From NCBI RefSeq assembly GCF_002807055.1, contig NZ_NIXN01000001.1, positions 62,001-126,000 of the forward strand: a stretch of DNA of 64,000 bases. Direction: 5' to 3'. The DNA comes from Confluentibacter citreus. GTDB lineage: Bacteria; Bacteroidota; Bacteroidia; Flavobacteriales; Flavobacteriaceae. Each line of letters starts with the position of its first letter. Within the stretch, counting starts at the first letter, position 1. A program made the translations under genes and the position numbers. Shown piece after piece: positions 42,938 to 50,640 of the stretch. The notes under the pieces were generated by a model, which was not told the origin of the DNA, did not search any database, and saw only the letters and a list, made by a program, of their open reading frames with translations.

Positions 42938-43663
42938 ATGAAAATTAAAAGAACACTTTTATTCACATTCATTTTAGTATCATCTATGTCATTTTCCCAA
43001 AATGGAGAAAAGAATTTTATTGATCAACCTTATATTGAGGTTACTGGAGAGATAGAAACCGAGGTTATCCCCAATGAAATTTATTTGAATATCACACTAA
43101 ACGAAAATGACAAAAAAGGAAAAATAAGTATTGAAGATCAAGAAAACCAAATGATTGCGGTATTGAAATCGCTTAACATTGATTTAGAAAAAAACTTCTC
43201 TATTTTAGATTTTGATGGCTACTACCAAAGAAAATTTTTAACCGAAAATGCAGTTACCAAAATCAAACGTTATGAGCTCATTGTAAATGATGGAAAGACA
43301 TTGGGAATGGTTTATGAAGCCTTAGACCGCATTGACATTTCTAACATTTCAATTACAAAAACCGATCATTCTGATATTGAAACTATTAAAAGAGATACTA
43401 AACTGAAAGCTTTGAAAGTTGCCAAAGAAAAAGCCGAAGATTATGCGAAAACAATAGACCAAAACTTGGGGAAAGCATTATATATTCAGGAAATTAATAA
43501 CGATATAATTAATACTTTACAAGGTACTGCAAACGGAATTATGATTAGAGGACTAAGCAGCAGTTATGAAGGTACAGGGGCGGGCTATATAAAAAATGAA
43601 GATTTAAATTTTAAACCTATTCTAGTAAAAGCCACCGTATTAACAAGATTTGCCCTAAATTGA
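42938..43663 (+). CDS. SIMPL (DUF541) domain periplasmic protein
   Basis: A 241-residue protein with signal peptide MKIKRTLLFTFILVSSMSFSQ. The mature part fits SIMPL/DUF541: YIEVTGEIETEVIPNEIYLNITLNENDKKGK, then KRYELIVNDGKTLGMVYEALDRIDISNISITKTDHSD and TKLKALKVAKEKAEDYAKTIDQNLGKALYIQEI. These proteins are named for similarity to an interleukin-1 receptor-kinase-interacting protein (family name); bacterial members are periplasmic and of unclear role. It is divergent from the histidine kinase and ends at a bidirectional terminator. Confidence 0.92.
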   Translation: MKIKRTLLFTFILVSSMSFSQNGEKNFIDQPYIEVTGEIETEVIPNEIYLNITLNENDKKGKISIEDQENQMIAVLKSLNIDLEKNFSILDFDGYYQRKFLTENAVTKIKRYELIVNDGKTLGMVYEALDRIDISNISITKTDHSDIETIKRDTKLKALKVAKEKAEDYAKTIDQNLGKALYIQEINNDIINTLQGTANGIMIRGLSSSYEGTGAGYIKNEDLNFKPILVKATVLTRFALN

Positions 43664-43673
43664 CAATCAAACA

Positions 43674-43697
43674 AAAAGCCCCGAGAATGGGGCTTTT
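43674..43697. terminator. bidirectional terminator between SIMPL gene and phnA
   Basis: AAAAGCCCC (43674-43682) pairs with GGGGCTTTT (43689-43697) around GAGAAT. GC-rich inner stem with A- and T-runs on the two sides serves both convergent genes. Confidence 0.9.
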
Positions 43698-43699
43698 GT

Positions 43700-44284
43700 T
43701 TATGATTTCTTTACGTATTTGGTAATAATAACAATTTGCTGTCCGTCAACCTTCCCTTCTATATATTCCGCGTTTTCATGATCTAAGCGAATGTTTCTAA
43801 CAGCGGTTCCTTGTTTAGCAACCATACTGGAACCTTTCACTTTTAAATCCTTGACCAAAACTACAGAATCTCCAGTTTCTAAAATAACACCATTCACATC
43901 TCTATGGATTATTTTTTCACTATCGTCCAATCCTTCATTTGTGGCTTTTGCAAAAGCTAATGTGTCATCATCTAAATACAACATATCCAACAAATCTTGC
44001 GGCCAGCCTTCCGCTTTTAAGCGGGATAATAATCTCCATGCCACAACTTGCACGGCTCTATGCTCACTCCACATGCTATCGTTTAAACAACGCCAATGAT
44101 TAGAATCTGTCGTACTCGGATTTTCTATTTGATCTATACAAGTATCGCAAGCCAACAAACTGCCATCAACACCACCAGCCGACGTTGGAGGCACTTCATA
44201 TATTTTAAGATTCGTTGTTGCTGTGCATAACTCACATGTATTTCCGCTTCTATTTTGTAAATCTTGTAGTAAACTCATCATCAA
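43700..44284 (-). CDS. PhnA-domain protein
   Basis: A 194-residue protein. The N-terminal part has a zinc-finger-like layout (SGNTCELCTATTNLKIYEV ... LLACDTCIDQI). The C-terminal part is the PhnA/YjdM domain (VNGVILETGDSVVLVKDLKVKGSSMVAKQGTAVRNIRLDHENAEYIEGKVDGQQIVIITKYVKKS). Despite the name, most PhnA-type proteins are not shown to act in phosphonate use, and no other phn gene is present. The N-terminus reads MMMSLLQ; any of the three Met codons could start it. It is followed by a bidirectional terminator. Confidence 0.92.
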   Translation of the reverse strand: MMMSLLQDLQNRSGNTCELCTATTNLKIYEVPPTSAGGVDGSLLACDTCIDQIENPSTTDSNHWRCLNDSMWSEHRAVQVVAWRLLSRLKAEGWPQDLLDMLYLDDDTLAFAKATNEGLDDSEKIIHRDVNGVILETGDSVVLVKDLKVKGSSMVAKQGTAVRNIRLDHENAEYIEGKVDGQQIVIITKYVKKS

Positions 44285-44329
44285 ATTTTATTTTGCAATG
44301 ATACATCTAATTTGTCCTTGTCAAAAATG

Positions 44330-44692
44330 TTAAAGCAATGATTCTCGCAATTTTTTAGGCATACTTTTAACAACCATATCATAAGAATGATCTATAAGCT
44401 CTAAAATTAATTTTTGTGATAATTCCCCTTTGTGAATATTTACGGTATTCCAATGCTTTTTATTCATGTGAAAGCCAGGTTGTATGCTTTCATATTCTGC
44501 TCGAAGTTCTTCAGAATAATTAGGGTCGGCTTTTAAGTTTATAGTGGCATTGCCAGACTCCCAACTTTTTAACGACACCAATAAAAACATCTTTCCTAAA
44601 ACTTTAAACACCAAAGTATCTTCATCAAAAGGGAAATCTTCAGTAACACCTTTTTTTCTTAAACAATATTGATGGAGTTGTTCGATGTTCAT
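44330..44692 (-). CDS. MmcQ/YjbR-family DNA-binding-like protein
   Basis: A 120-residue protein of the MmcQ/YjbR (CyaY-like fold) family: IEQLHQYCLRKKGVTEDFPFDEDTLVFKVLGKMFLLVSL, ATINLKADPNYSEELRAEYESIQPGFHMNKKHWNTV, and the end ELIDHSYDMVVKSMPKKLRESLL. Family members are annotated as DNA-binding on thin evidence; the role is unknown. It is 12 nt downstream of a GNAT gene on the same strand. Confidence 0.93.
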   Translation of the reverse strand: MNIEQLHQYCLRKKGVTEDFPFDEDTLVFKVLGKMFLLVSLKSWESGNATINLKADPNYSEELRAEYESIQPGFHMNKKHWNTVNIHKGELSQKLILELIDHSYDMVVKSMPKKLRESLL

Positions 44693-44704
44693 GTTTAAAT
44701 ATTT

Positions 44705-45106
44705 TTATTTTAAAATACGCTCCATGACTTTTTCTGGATGCCCTAATTCGGTATAACCAAATTGTTTATATAAACCATGAGCATCCCGTGTTTTTAACAT
44801 CCAAACTTTACATGATTTTAGTTGAGTTTCTTCGTTGATGGCCTTCATTAACTGCTTTGAATAGCCATTTCCTCTGTGTTCTGGCAGAATAAACACATCC
44901 ATTATATAAGCAAAAACAGTATAGTCTGTTGCTATTCTAGCAAATCCAATTTGCTTGTTTTCAAGATAAACTCCGAAACAAAAACAATGGGCTATTGATT
45001 TTTTAACATCATCAACGGTTCTTCCTTTTGCCCAATAAGAATTGGTTAAAAACTCATGAATCACCTCTATTTGAAGTTTACTTTTCTCAGTGGAAATTTC
45101 TATCAT
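44705..45106 (-). CDS. GNAT-family N-acetyltransferase
   Basis: A 133-residue acetyltransferase. It has the GNAT acetyl-CoA-binding motif PEHRGNGYSKQLMKAI, preceded by YIMDVFILPEHR and followed by WMLKTRDAHGLYKQFGYTELGHPEKVMER, which fits the motif B/C region. The N-terminal EFLTNSYWAKGRTVDDVKKSIAHCFCFGVY is typical of a small subgroup. Acceptor substrate is unknown. It lies between hemW and the MmcQ gene in a same-strand run. Confidence 0.92.
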   Translation of the reverse strand: MIEISTEKSKLQIEVIHEFLTNSYWAKGRTVDDVKKSIAHCFCFGVYLENKQIGFARIATDYTVFAYIMDVFILPEHRGNGYSKQLMKAINEETQLKSCKVWMLKTRDAHGLYKQFGYTELGHPEKVMERILK

Positions 45107-45133
45107 GTTTTACCTATTTTTATCTGAATAAAT

Positions 45134-46336
45134 TTAAACAATAAACAATTCTGAAGCCATGCCATCCACTAAAAATTTACCTTTTGGAGTAGCTTTTAAA
45201 ATATCTTCTTCAATAATTAATAAACCTTCTTCAATAAATTTTTCGGATAATTTTTTTAAATTCTTTACATAATCGTTTCCGAATTCATTTTCAATTTTAT
45301 CAAAAGACACACCCCAAATAGTGCGTAACCCTGTCATGATATATTCGTTATATTTATTTTCAACTGTAAGCGTTTCAGTTTCCATTGGTAACACACCATA
45401 AGATAGCGAATTAATATAAATGGAATTGTTCCTAACATTCCAACTACGTTCATTTCCATTAAATGAATGTGCCGAAGGGCCGATGCCTAAATAGGGTTTT
45501 CCTTGCCAATAACTGGTATTGTGTTTTGAGAAATAATCTGGCTTTCCAAAATTTGAAATTTCATAATGTATAAAACCTTGCTCTGCCGTTTTCTCTATTA
45601 AATGATTGAAATGCTGAAGTGCCAAATCCTCATCTATTGCTGGATAATTTCCCTTTTTTATAAAATTATCCAACGCTGTATTTGTCTCAACCGTTAAGGC
45701 ATAACTGGATATATGATTAATTCCGAAATTGAGTACCTTTTCTAAATTTTCGTTCCATTTTTCCAAACTCATGTTGGGTATGCCATATATCAAATCAACC
45801 GTTATATTATCAAAATATTGGGTTGCTAAAGACAAACATGTTTTGGCTTCTTCGGCATTATGTGCTCGATTCATGCTTTTTAAATCGTCTTCAAAAAACG
45901 ACTGGATTCCTATACTAAGTCGGTTGATTTTACTTTTTGAAAGTTCTTTGATGACGTCTTCCGATAAATCGTCTGGATTCGCTTCCAAAGTTATTTCTGG
46001 ATTTTTTACAACTTTATAATTTTTATAAATAGCATCGAGTATCGATTGTATTTCGTAGTTTTTTAAAAGGCTTGGCGTTCCCCCACCAAAATAAATGGTT
46101 TCTATAAATTGCCCTTGAAACTCATTTTTTCTAAGTTCCAATTCTTTAACAAGCGCGTCAATAAGTTCCGTTTTTTTCTTTAGTGACGTAGAAAAATGGA
46201 AATCGCAATAAAAACATGCTTGCTTGCAAAATGGGATATGGATGTAGATAGCCCCACCCAACCTCCCCGAGAGGGAGGAGTTAGCCCCCAAACCCCCAAA
46301 GGGGACATTGTCTTTATTGTCATTACTATGTTTCAA
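45134..46336 (-). CDS. hemW: radical SAM heme chaperone HemW, with repeat-derived N-terminus
   Basis: A 400-residue HemN-like radical SAM protein. The Fe-S motif is C37-x3-C41-x2-C44 (HIPFCKQACFYCDFHFS), with Phe where coproporphyrinogen oxidases have a fourth Cys, so HemW rather than HemN. Other motifs: TIYFGGGTPSLL, EANPDDLSEDVIKEL, RLSIGIQSF, VDLIYGIPNMS and ISSYALTVE. Normal family members start a few residues before IYIHIPFC. Here the only in-frame start is a TTG at 46334-46336, and residues 11-29 (VPFGGLGANSSLSGRLGGA) are encoded by a GC-rich repeat element. Whether translation really begins at this TTG is uncertain. Confidence 0.88.
   Translation of the reverse strand: MKHSNDNKDNVPFGGLGANSSLSGRLGGAIYIHIPFCKQACFYCDFHFSTSLKKKTELIDALVKELELRKNEFQGQFIETIYFGGGTPSLLKNYEIQSILDAIYKNYKVVKNPEITLEANPDDLSEDVIKELSKSKINRLSIGIQSFFEDDLKSMNRAHNAEEAKTCLSLATQYFDNITVDLIYGIPNMSLEKWNENLEKVLNFGINHISSYALTVETNTALDNFIKKGNYPAIDEDLALQHFNHLIEKTAEQGFIHYEISNFGKPDYFSKHNTSYWQGKPYLGIGPSAHSFNGNERSWNVRNNSIYINSLSYGVLPMETETLTVENKYNEYIMTGLRTIWGVSFDKIENEFGNDYVKNLKKLSEKFIEEGLLIIEEDILKATPKGKFLVDGMASELFIV
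46249..46305. repeat. two tandem GC-rich hairpin repeat units inside the 5' end of hemW
   Basis: Unit one (46249-46281) starts TAGCCCCACCCAACC and has a CTCCC-CGAG-AGGGAG type hairpin. Unit two (46282-46305) starts TAGCCCCCAAACCCCC and has a CCCC-AAA-GGGG hairpin. Their base composition is far more GC-rich than the surrounding DNA. Confidence 0.75.
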
Positions 46337-46352
46337 TAAAATACTTTGAAAT

Positions 46353-46955
46353 TTACTTTAATTTTTTACGAAGTTCAACAATTGGGTTGTTTTTCGCTCC
46401 CCCTTTGGGGGTTGGGGGGCTATTCTGCTTCACAAAAGCATCCCAACCGCTATAACTTTTGCCAACCTCAACTTTACCATCATTATAAAAATGGCAAACG
46501 GCTGCTGCCAAACCATCGGTTGCATCCAAATTTTTTGGAAGTGTTTTTAGTCCCAATAAACTTTGGAGCATTTTTGCCACTTGTTCTTTACTCGCATTTC
46601 CGTTTCCTGTAATGGCCATTTTAATTTTTTTTGGGGAATATTCAGTAATGGGAATTTGCCTTGATAAACCTGCAGCCATAGCAACACCTTGCGCCCTTCC
46701 AAGTTTTAGCATACTTTGTACGTTCTTTCCAAAAAAGGGTGCTTCAATAGCAATCTCATCGGGGTGATGCGTTTCAATAAGTTCGATGGTGCGCTCAAAA
46801 ATGAGCTTCAACTTTAAATAATGGTCATCATACTTTTTTAAATCCAACTCATTAAGCTGCATAAACTGCATGGATTTTCCCGTTACTTTTATGAGTCCGA
46901 AACCCATAATAGTTGTACCGGGATCAATTCCTAATATAATTTTTTCTTTTGTCAT
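46353..46955 (-). CDS. ruvC: crossover junction endodeoxyribonuclease RuvC, with repeat-derived tail
   Basis: A 200-residue Holliday-junction resolvase. It has the catalytic Asp in [39 protein letters not shown] with the catalytic Glu, [21 protein letters not shown] and the terminal [13 protein letters not shown] with the last acidic residues. The ordinary family end [10 protein letters not shown] is followed here by about 24 extra residues. These include [11 protein letters not shown], encoded by a GC-rich element at 46398-46422. The core enzyme is intact. It lies upstream of hemW on the same strand. Confidence 0.96.
   Translation of the reverse strand: MTKEKIILGIDPGTTIMGFGLIKVTGKSMQFMQLNELDLKKYDDHYLKLKLIFERTIELIETHHPDEIAIEAPFFGKNVQSMLKLGRAQGVAMAAGLSRQIPITEYSPKKIKMAITGNGNASKEQVAKMLQSLLGLKTLPKNLDATDGLAAAVCHFYNDGKVEVGKSYSGWDAFVKQNSPPTPKGGAKNNPIVELRKKLK
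46398..46422. repeat. GC-rich hairpin repeat unit in the 3' end of ruvC (inverted copy)
   Basis: The reverse complement reads TAGCCCCCCAACCCCC then AAAGGGGGA. This is nearly identical to the second unit in hemW (46282-46305) but in the opposite orientation. Confidence 0.75.
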
Positions 46956-46958
46956 TTA

Positions 46959-47588
46959 TTAACAATAATTGCACCCGCTTAAAGAAAAGGAAATGCCAAA
47001 CGATAGGTAAATTAAATCGCCATTAAAAGAAAACCCATCAATATTAGTATTATATTTTTCTTCACCAGACAAGGACAAAACATAACCCAAATCGCTATAA
47101 ATGGAAAATGTATTGGACAACGCATAATGGAATTCAATGCCCGCCAAGGCATTTAAAAAGGTATACTTGTTTTCTTTAAAATCACCAAGAGGATTTGAAA
47201 AGCTCATTCCAGGACCTGCATGACCAATAACCGTAATTCTATCTGGAAAAAAGCGAAGCAATTTATAAAAATCATAAACCGCCTGTAAATTTATGCGTGT
47301 ATAATTCAGTTTAAATTCCGGTGAGTCATCATTATTGGAAGATCTGTTGAACCCTATATCCAATTTAGCACCTAACGTCTCGGAAATCATGTGCTGTACT
47401 CCTAAATTCACTGTGGGAATATTTAAATATTTAGAATAATACCCCAAATTTTCGCTCGTTTCAATAGGATTGTTAACCCCTACTGAAATTTGTCCTTTCC
47501 ATTTTTCCTTATTTCTTTGTGCAATCATCTGAAACGATATTACAAATAACAATGCTAAAAGTAGGTTATATTTAAGATTCCCGTTCAT
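46959..47588 (-). CDS. outer-membrane beta-barrel protein, function unknown
   Basis: A 209-residue protein with signal peptide MNGNLKYNLLLALLFVISFQMIAQ and alternating strand pattern of a small barrel: WKGQISVGVNNPIE, TVNLGVQHMISETLGAKLDIGFNRSS, YTRINLQAVYDFYKLL, VIGHAGPGMSFSN, TFLNALAGIEFHYALSNTFSIYSDLGYVLSLSG and LIYLSFGISFSLSG. It ends CNYC, an odd cysteine-rich tail for a barrel, where an aromatic residue is expected. It lies 3 nt before ruvC, so the two are likely co-transcribed by chance of position. No specific role is suggested. Confidence 0.8.
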   Translation of the reverse strand: MNGNLKYNLLLALLFVISFQMIAQRNKEKWKGQISVGVNNPIETSENLGYYSKYLNIPTVNLGVQHMISETLGAKLDIGFNRSSNNDDSPEFKLNYTRINLQAVYDFYKLLRFFPDRITVIGHAGPGMSFSNPLGDFKENKYTFLNALAGIEFHYALSNTFSIYSDLGYVLSLSGEEKYNTNIDGFSFNGDLIYLSFGISFSLSGCNYC

Positions 47589-47694
47589 TCTTGATTATAT
47601 TTTGATTTAATTTGTTGGGGCTTATTACAGGGTCTTACAAATCTAATCAATTCTTTTTTGTGCTCAATTTTAAATTCCCAAATAATAAATTAAT

Positions 47695-48837
47695 ATGCTT
47701 GTAATTGGTTTTATAATAACGCTTATTTATGTGCTTTTAATTGGAATTTTAGTTCTTGGTTTTGATAAAATACCGGTTTTTAAATTGGAAAAATCCCTTT
47801 CAAAAACAACCTTTTCGGTTATTATTCCTTTTAGAAATGAAGCTAGAAATTTGCCTGATTTATTGGACTCCCTTTCTAAATTGAATTATCCAAAAAATTT
47901 ATATGAGGTTATTTTTGTTGATGATGAGTCTGAAGATAATTCAAGGGAGATTATTAATAAGGTTCTGAATATATCGCAATTCCATCCAGATACTCAAATT
48001 GACATAAGGATAATTAATAATGAACGCAAAACCAAATCGCCAAAAAAAGATGCCATTACCTCAGCCATCAATTTGGCAAAACACGAATGGATTATTACCA
48101 CCGATGCCGATTGCCAGCTTCCTGAATTTTGGTTAAATAGCTTTGATGAGTTTATTCAGCAAACAAATGTCAAATGTATTGTAGCTCCTGTAACTTACGG
48201 TAAGGACATTAGTTTTTTAAGCAGATTTCAAGCGCTAGATATATTTAGTTTACAAGGAGCAACCATTGGCGGTTTTGGTATAAATAAACCCTTTTTGTGC
48301 AATGGTGCTAATTTTGGGTATCAAAAATCCATTTTTAAAAAATTGAATGGGTTTGAAGGCAATACCAATATTGCGAGCGGCGATGATATTTTTCTATTGG
48401 AAAAAATAGTAAAATTATATCCAAAAGAAAGTCATTATTTAAAATGTCATGATGCTATTGTAACAACAAAACCTCAGGAATCTTGGCAAGAATTGCTCAT
48501 GCAACGCATTCGATGGGCTGCTAAAACAAGTGCTTATAGTAATGGTTTTGGAAAACTAACCGGACTTATCGTTTTATTAATGAACACCCTTGTTGTTACA
48601 GCTTTATTATTCACTTTATTCAACATGGTTCATGTTAAAATATTCCTCTATATCTTAGTAATTAAACTTTATTTAGACTTTTTACTTATCTATAAAACCG
48701 CCTCTTTTTTTAATCAAAAAAGGGTTTTAAGAAGTTATTTGTTAGGGTTTTTAGTGTATCCCTTTTTTAGTGTTTTTATTGCTTTTTTGTCCGTTTTTAA
48801 TGGCTATACTTGGAAAGGCAGAACGTTTAAAAAATAA
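47695..48837 (+). CDS. family 2 glycosyltransferase with C-terminal membrane segments
   Basis: A 380-residue membrane glycosyltransferase. It has an N-terminal membrane helix (MLVIGFIITLIYVLLIGILVLG), then the GT-A fold: FSVIIPFRNEARNLPDLLDSLSKLNYPKNLYEVIFVDDESEDNS, the metal-binding TTDADCQLP (DxD), FLCNGANFGYQKSIFKKLNGFEG, SGDDIFLLEK and QRIRWAAKTSAY (QxxRW-type). Three more hydrophobic segments lie at the C-terminus. It resembles processive or lipid-linked GT2 enzymes of surface polysaccharide assembly; the sugar and acceptor are unknown. It stands alone on the plus strand. Confidence 0.93.
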   Translation: MLVIGFIITLIYVLLIGILVLGFDKIPVFKLEKSLSKTTFSVIIPFRNEARNLPDLLDSLSKLNYPKNLYEVIFVDDESEDNSREIINKVLNISQFHPDTQIDIRIINNERKTKSPKKDAITSAINLAKHEWIITTDADCQLPEFWLNSFDEFIQQTNVKCIVAPVTYGKDISFLSRFQALDIFSLQGATIGGFGINKPFLCNGANFGYQKSIFKKLNGFEGNTNIASGDDIFLLEKIVKLYPKESHYLKCHDAIVTTKPQESWQELLMQRIRWAAKTSAYSNGFGKLTGLIVLLMNTLVVTALLFTLFNMVHVKIFLYILVIKLYLDFLLIYKTASFFNQKRVLRSYLLGFLVYPFFSVFIAFLSVFNGYTWKGRTFKK

Positions 48838-48954
48838 CTTAAAATCAGTATAAAATTTGATTCTCGATACAAATTTCACTGATAAAAAATCAGTAAAATT
48901 CACTCGACACCAGGCAAAGCCGAATTGAACGAAGTTAATTGACAAATTCCAGAA

Positions 48955-49431
48955 TTAATTAACACTTATAATTATGGGTAATTTAAACTCGGTCGTTACT
49001 TGCTGACCTCGTTTTATGGCTGGAAATATTCTTGGCAAGGAATCTAAACTTTCGGTAAGTAGTTGTTTGATATTTGGTATTTCACTATTGGTTAAGGAAT
49101 CTATTTTGGTGTCTAACAGAATTAAATCTCCTGCATCGGTAACTTTAAAATTTAAGTTAATCGTATCGTGAATATCCTGAGTTACTATAATGGCATCTTT
49201 TTGTAAATAACTGGTAATAAAACTAGTTAATGTTTGCACAAAACATGCTTTTTTTTCTTCTTTTGTAGACCTTGAATCGCATACAGAAAACGTGGGGTAT
49301 TCATCAACATCATTCCAATTGAAAGTTTGTAGTTCTTCCTTTAAAATAGTTTCGGAAGACACTTTTTTCACATTAAAATACTCGCACGAACAGAGCATCA
49401 ATAATAAAAGAAAAGTACAAAATTGTTTCAT
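48955..49431 (-). CDS. lipoprotein with diverged TonB-C-like domain
   Basis: A 158-residue lipoprotein (MKQFCTFLLLLMLCSCEYF). The mature part, YPTFSVCDSRSTKEEKKACFVQTLTSFITSYL then TINLNFKVTDAGDLILL and LPRIFPAIKRGQQVTTEFKLPIIISV, has the layout of the two TonB-C-like domains in the M56 peptidase two genes upstream. That includes two Cys residues separated by exactly 11 residues and the EK pair before the second. I infer a paralogous domain. It is the last gene of the blaI-M56-TPR operon, 42 nt after the TPR gene. Periplasmic or outer-membrane location is likely; function is unknown. Confidence 0.75.
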   Translation of the reverse strand: MKQFCTFLLLLMLCSCEYFNVKKVSSETILKEELQTFNWNDVDEYPTFSVCDSRSTKEEKKACFVQTLTSFITSYLQKDAIIVTQDIHDTINLNFKVTDAGDLILLDTKIDSLTNSEIPNIKQLLTESLDSLPRIFPAIKRGQQVTTEFKLPIIISVN

Positions 49432-49473
49432 GGATTAAAACTGATGCCGAAAAGTACGATTTTTTCTTAGATT

Positions 49474-50619
49474 TCAATCGTTTACAGTGCCTTCCTTGAT
49501 GAATTTTTCTTTTTTTAGTTCTCGAATTCTTGCATCAATGTATTCTGCATAATTATCTGAAGGAAATCTTCTTTTGAAATCTTCATAGGCTTGTATTTTG
49601 GAGTCTATATCGGCATAATATCTATCTTTAGTCAACACTAACATAAATTCAGCGCCAATATTTTCAGGATTTTCTTTTATAGCTTTTTTTAAAGCGGCTA
49701 TGGCCTCATCATGTTTTTTCTGACTGTTTAAAACGACTGCCAATTGGCCATATTCGGCATCCATAGGATTATCCATTAAATCCAAAGCTTCTTTTATGTA
49801 CTTTTCTGCATTGGCGAAATCATTATTTTGATAATAATAGGTACCAATGGTATATATGGATTTAGCATCTTCGGGATTAAATTCTAAAGCTAATTGCCGT
49901 TGCTCTATGGCTTTTTCAAATTCGTATAAATGGTAATAACATAAACTAAGCTGTTTATGAACAAACTCCGATGATTCCCCAAGTTCAATCAACTTTTCAA
50001 ACCAAATAGCTGCATTTTTATAATTTTCTTTAAAATAATAGTTTTGAGCCTTTAAGCTTATGAGTTCCAAATTATTTTCATAGGTTTTTAAACCAATATC
50101 TGCATAGTCTTCAGCTAATTGATTTTTGCCTTTTTGAAGAAAATATTTAGCAATTTTATATATGGCTTTTTGATGGGTTGAATCTAATTGGAATGTAGAA
50201 CGGTAGCTTTCAATAGCTGTGGAATCATTCATTTTTTCTAAGGTTAAACCCAATTGGTAGTGGTAATTTGGATTTTTATTATCCATAGTTACCAAATCTT
50301 TAAAAACCACTGAAGCCTCCTTATTCTTTTTTGTTTGGGCAAGCAATATGGCATATTCAAATATTGTTAACGCATCACTAGGTTTAACGCTAATATGTGC
50401 TTCGTAATTTTTTAGTGCTTCATCATAATTACCAATGGCAACATAAGATTTTGCAATTTTATTATATACTTCGCTCGGTGTTTTGTATAATTTGAAGTGT
50501 TCAATAGCTTTAGAATGATTTCCTATGGCATACAAACTATCTGCAAGGTTTAAAACCGAAGTTTGGGCTTCGGTTCTAAACATAATTAATAATAAAAAAA
50601 TTAAAGCAGATCTTATCAT
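49474..50619 (-). CDS. secreted tetratricopeptide-repeat protein
   Basis: A 381-residue protein with signal peptide MIRSALIFLLLIMFRTEAQ and about nine TPR units, for example GNHSKAIEHFKLYKTPSEVYNKIAKSYVAIGNYDEALKNYEAHI, FEKAIEQRQLALEFNPEDAKSIYTIGTYYYQNNDFANAEKYIKEAL and KKHDEAIAALKKAIKENPENIG. TPR arrays bind partner proteins. It lies 21 nt after the M56 peptidase gene and 42 nt before the lipoprotein gene, so it probably belongs to the same operon and may scaffold the complex (inference). Confidence 0.9.
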   Translation of the reverse strand: MIRSALIFLLLIMFRTEAQTSVLNLADSLYAIGNHSKAIEHFKLYKTPSEVYNKIAKSYVAIGNYDEALKNYEAHISVKPSDALTIFEYAILLAQTKKNKEASVVFKDLVTMDNKNPNYHYQLGLTLEKMNDSTAIESYRSTFQLDSTHQKAIYKIAKYFLQKGKNQLAEDYADIGLKTYENNLELISLKAQNYYFKENYKNAAIWFEKLIELGESSEFVHKQLSLCYYHLYEFEKAIEQRQLALEFNPEDAKSIYTIGTYYYQNNDFANAEKYIKEALDLMDNPMDAEYGQLAVVLNSQKKHDEAIAALKKAIKENPENIGAEFMLVLTKDRYYADIDSKIQAYEDFKRRFPSDNYAEYIDARIRELKKEKFIKEGTVND

Positions 50620-50640
50620 TTACTAAAAAGCAATATTAAA

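Noticed and set aside
43700-44284. phnA as part of a phosphonate degradation operon
   Set aside because: No phosphonate transport or C-P lyase gene is present; PhnA-domain proteins are usually unrelated to phosphonate use.
48857-48912. Imperfect repeat-like sequence with ACTGAT-A6-TCAGT and two CTCGA motifs after the GT2 gene
   Set aside because: It resembles dispersed flavobacterial intergenic repeats, but no second copy is in the window and the stem lacks a T-run, so it was not listed.
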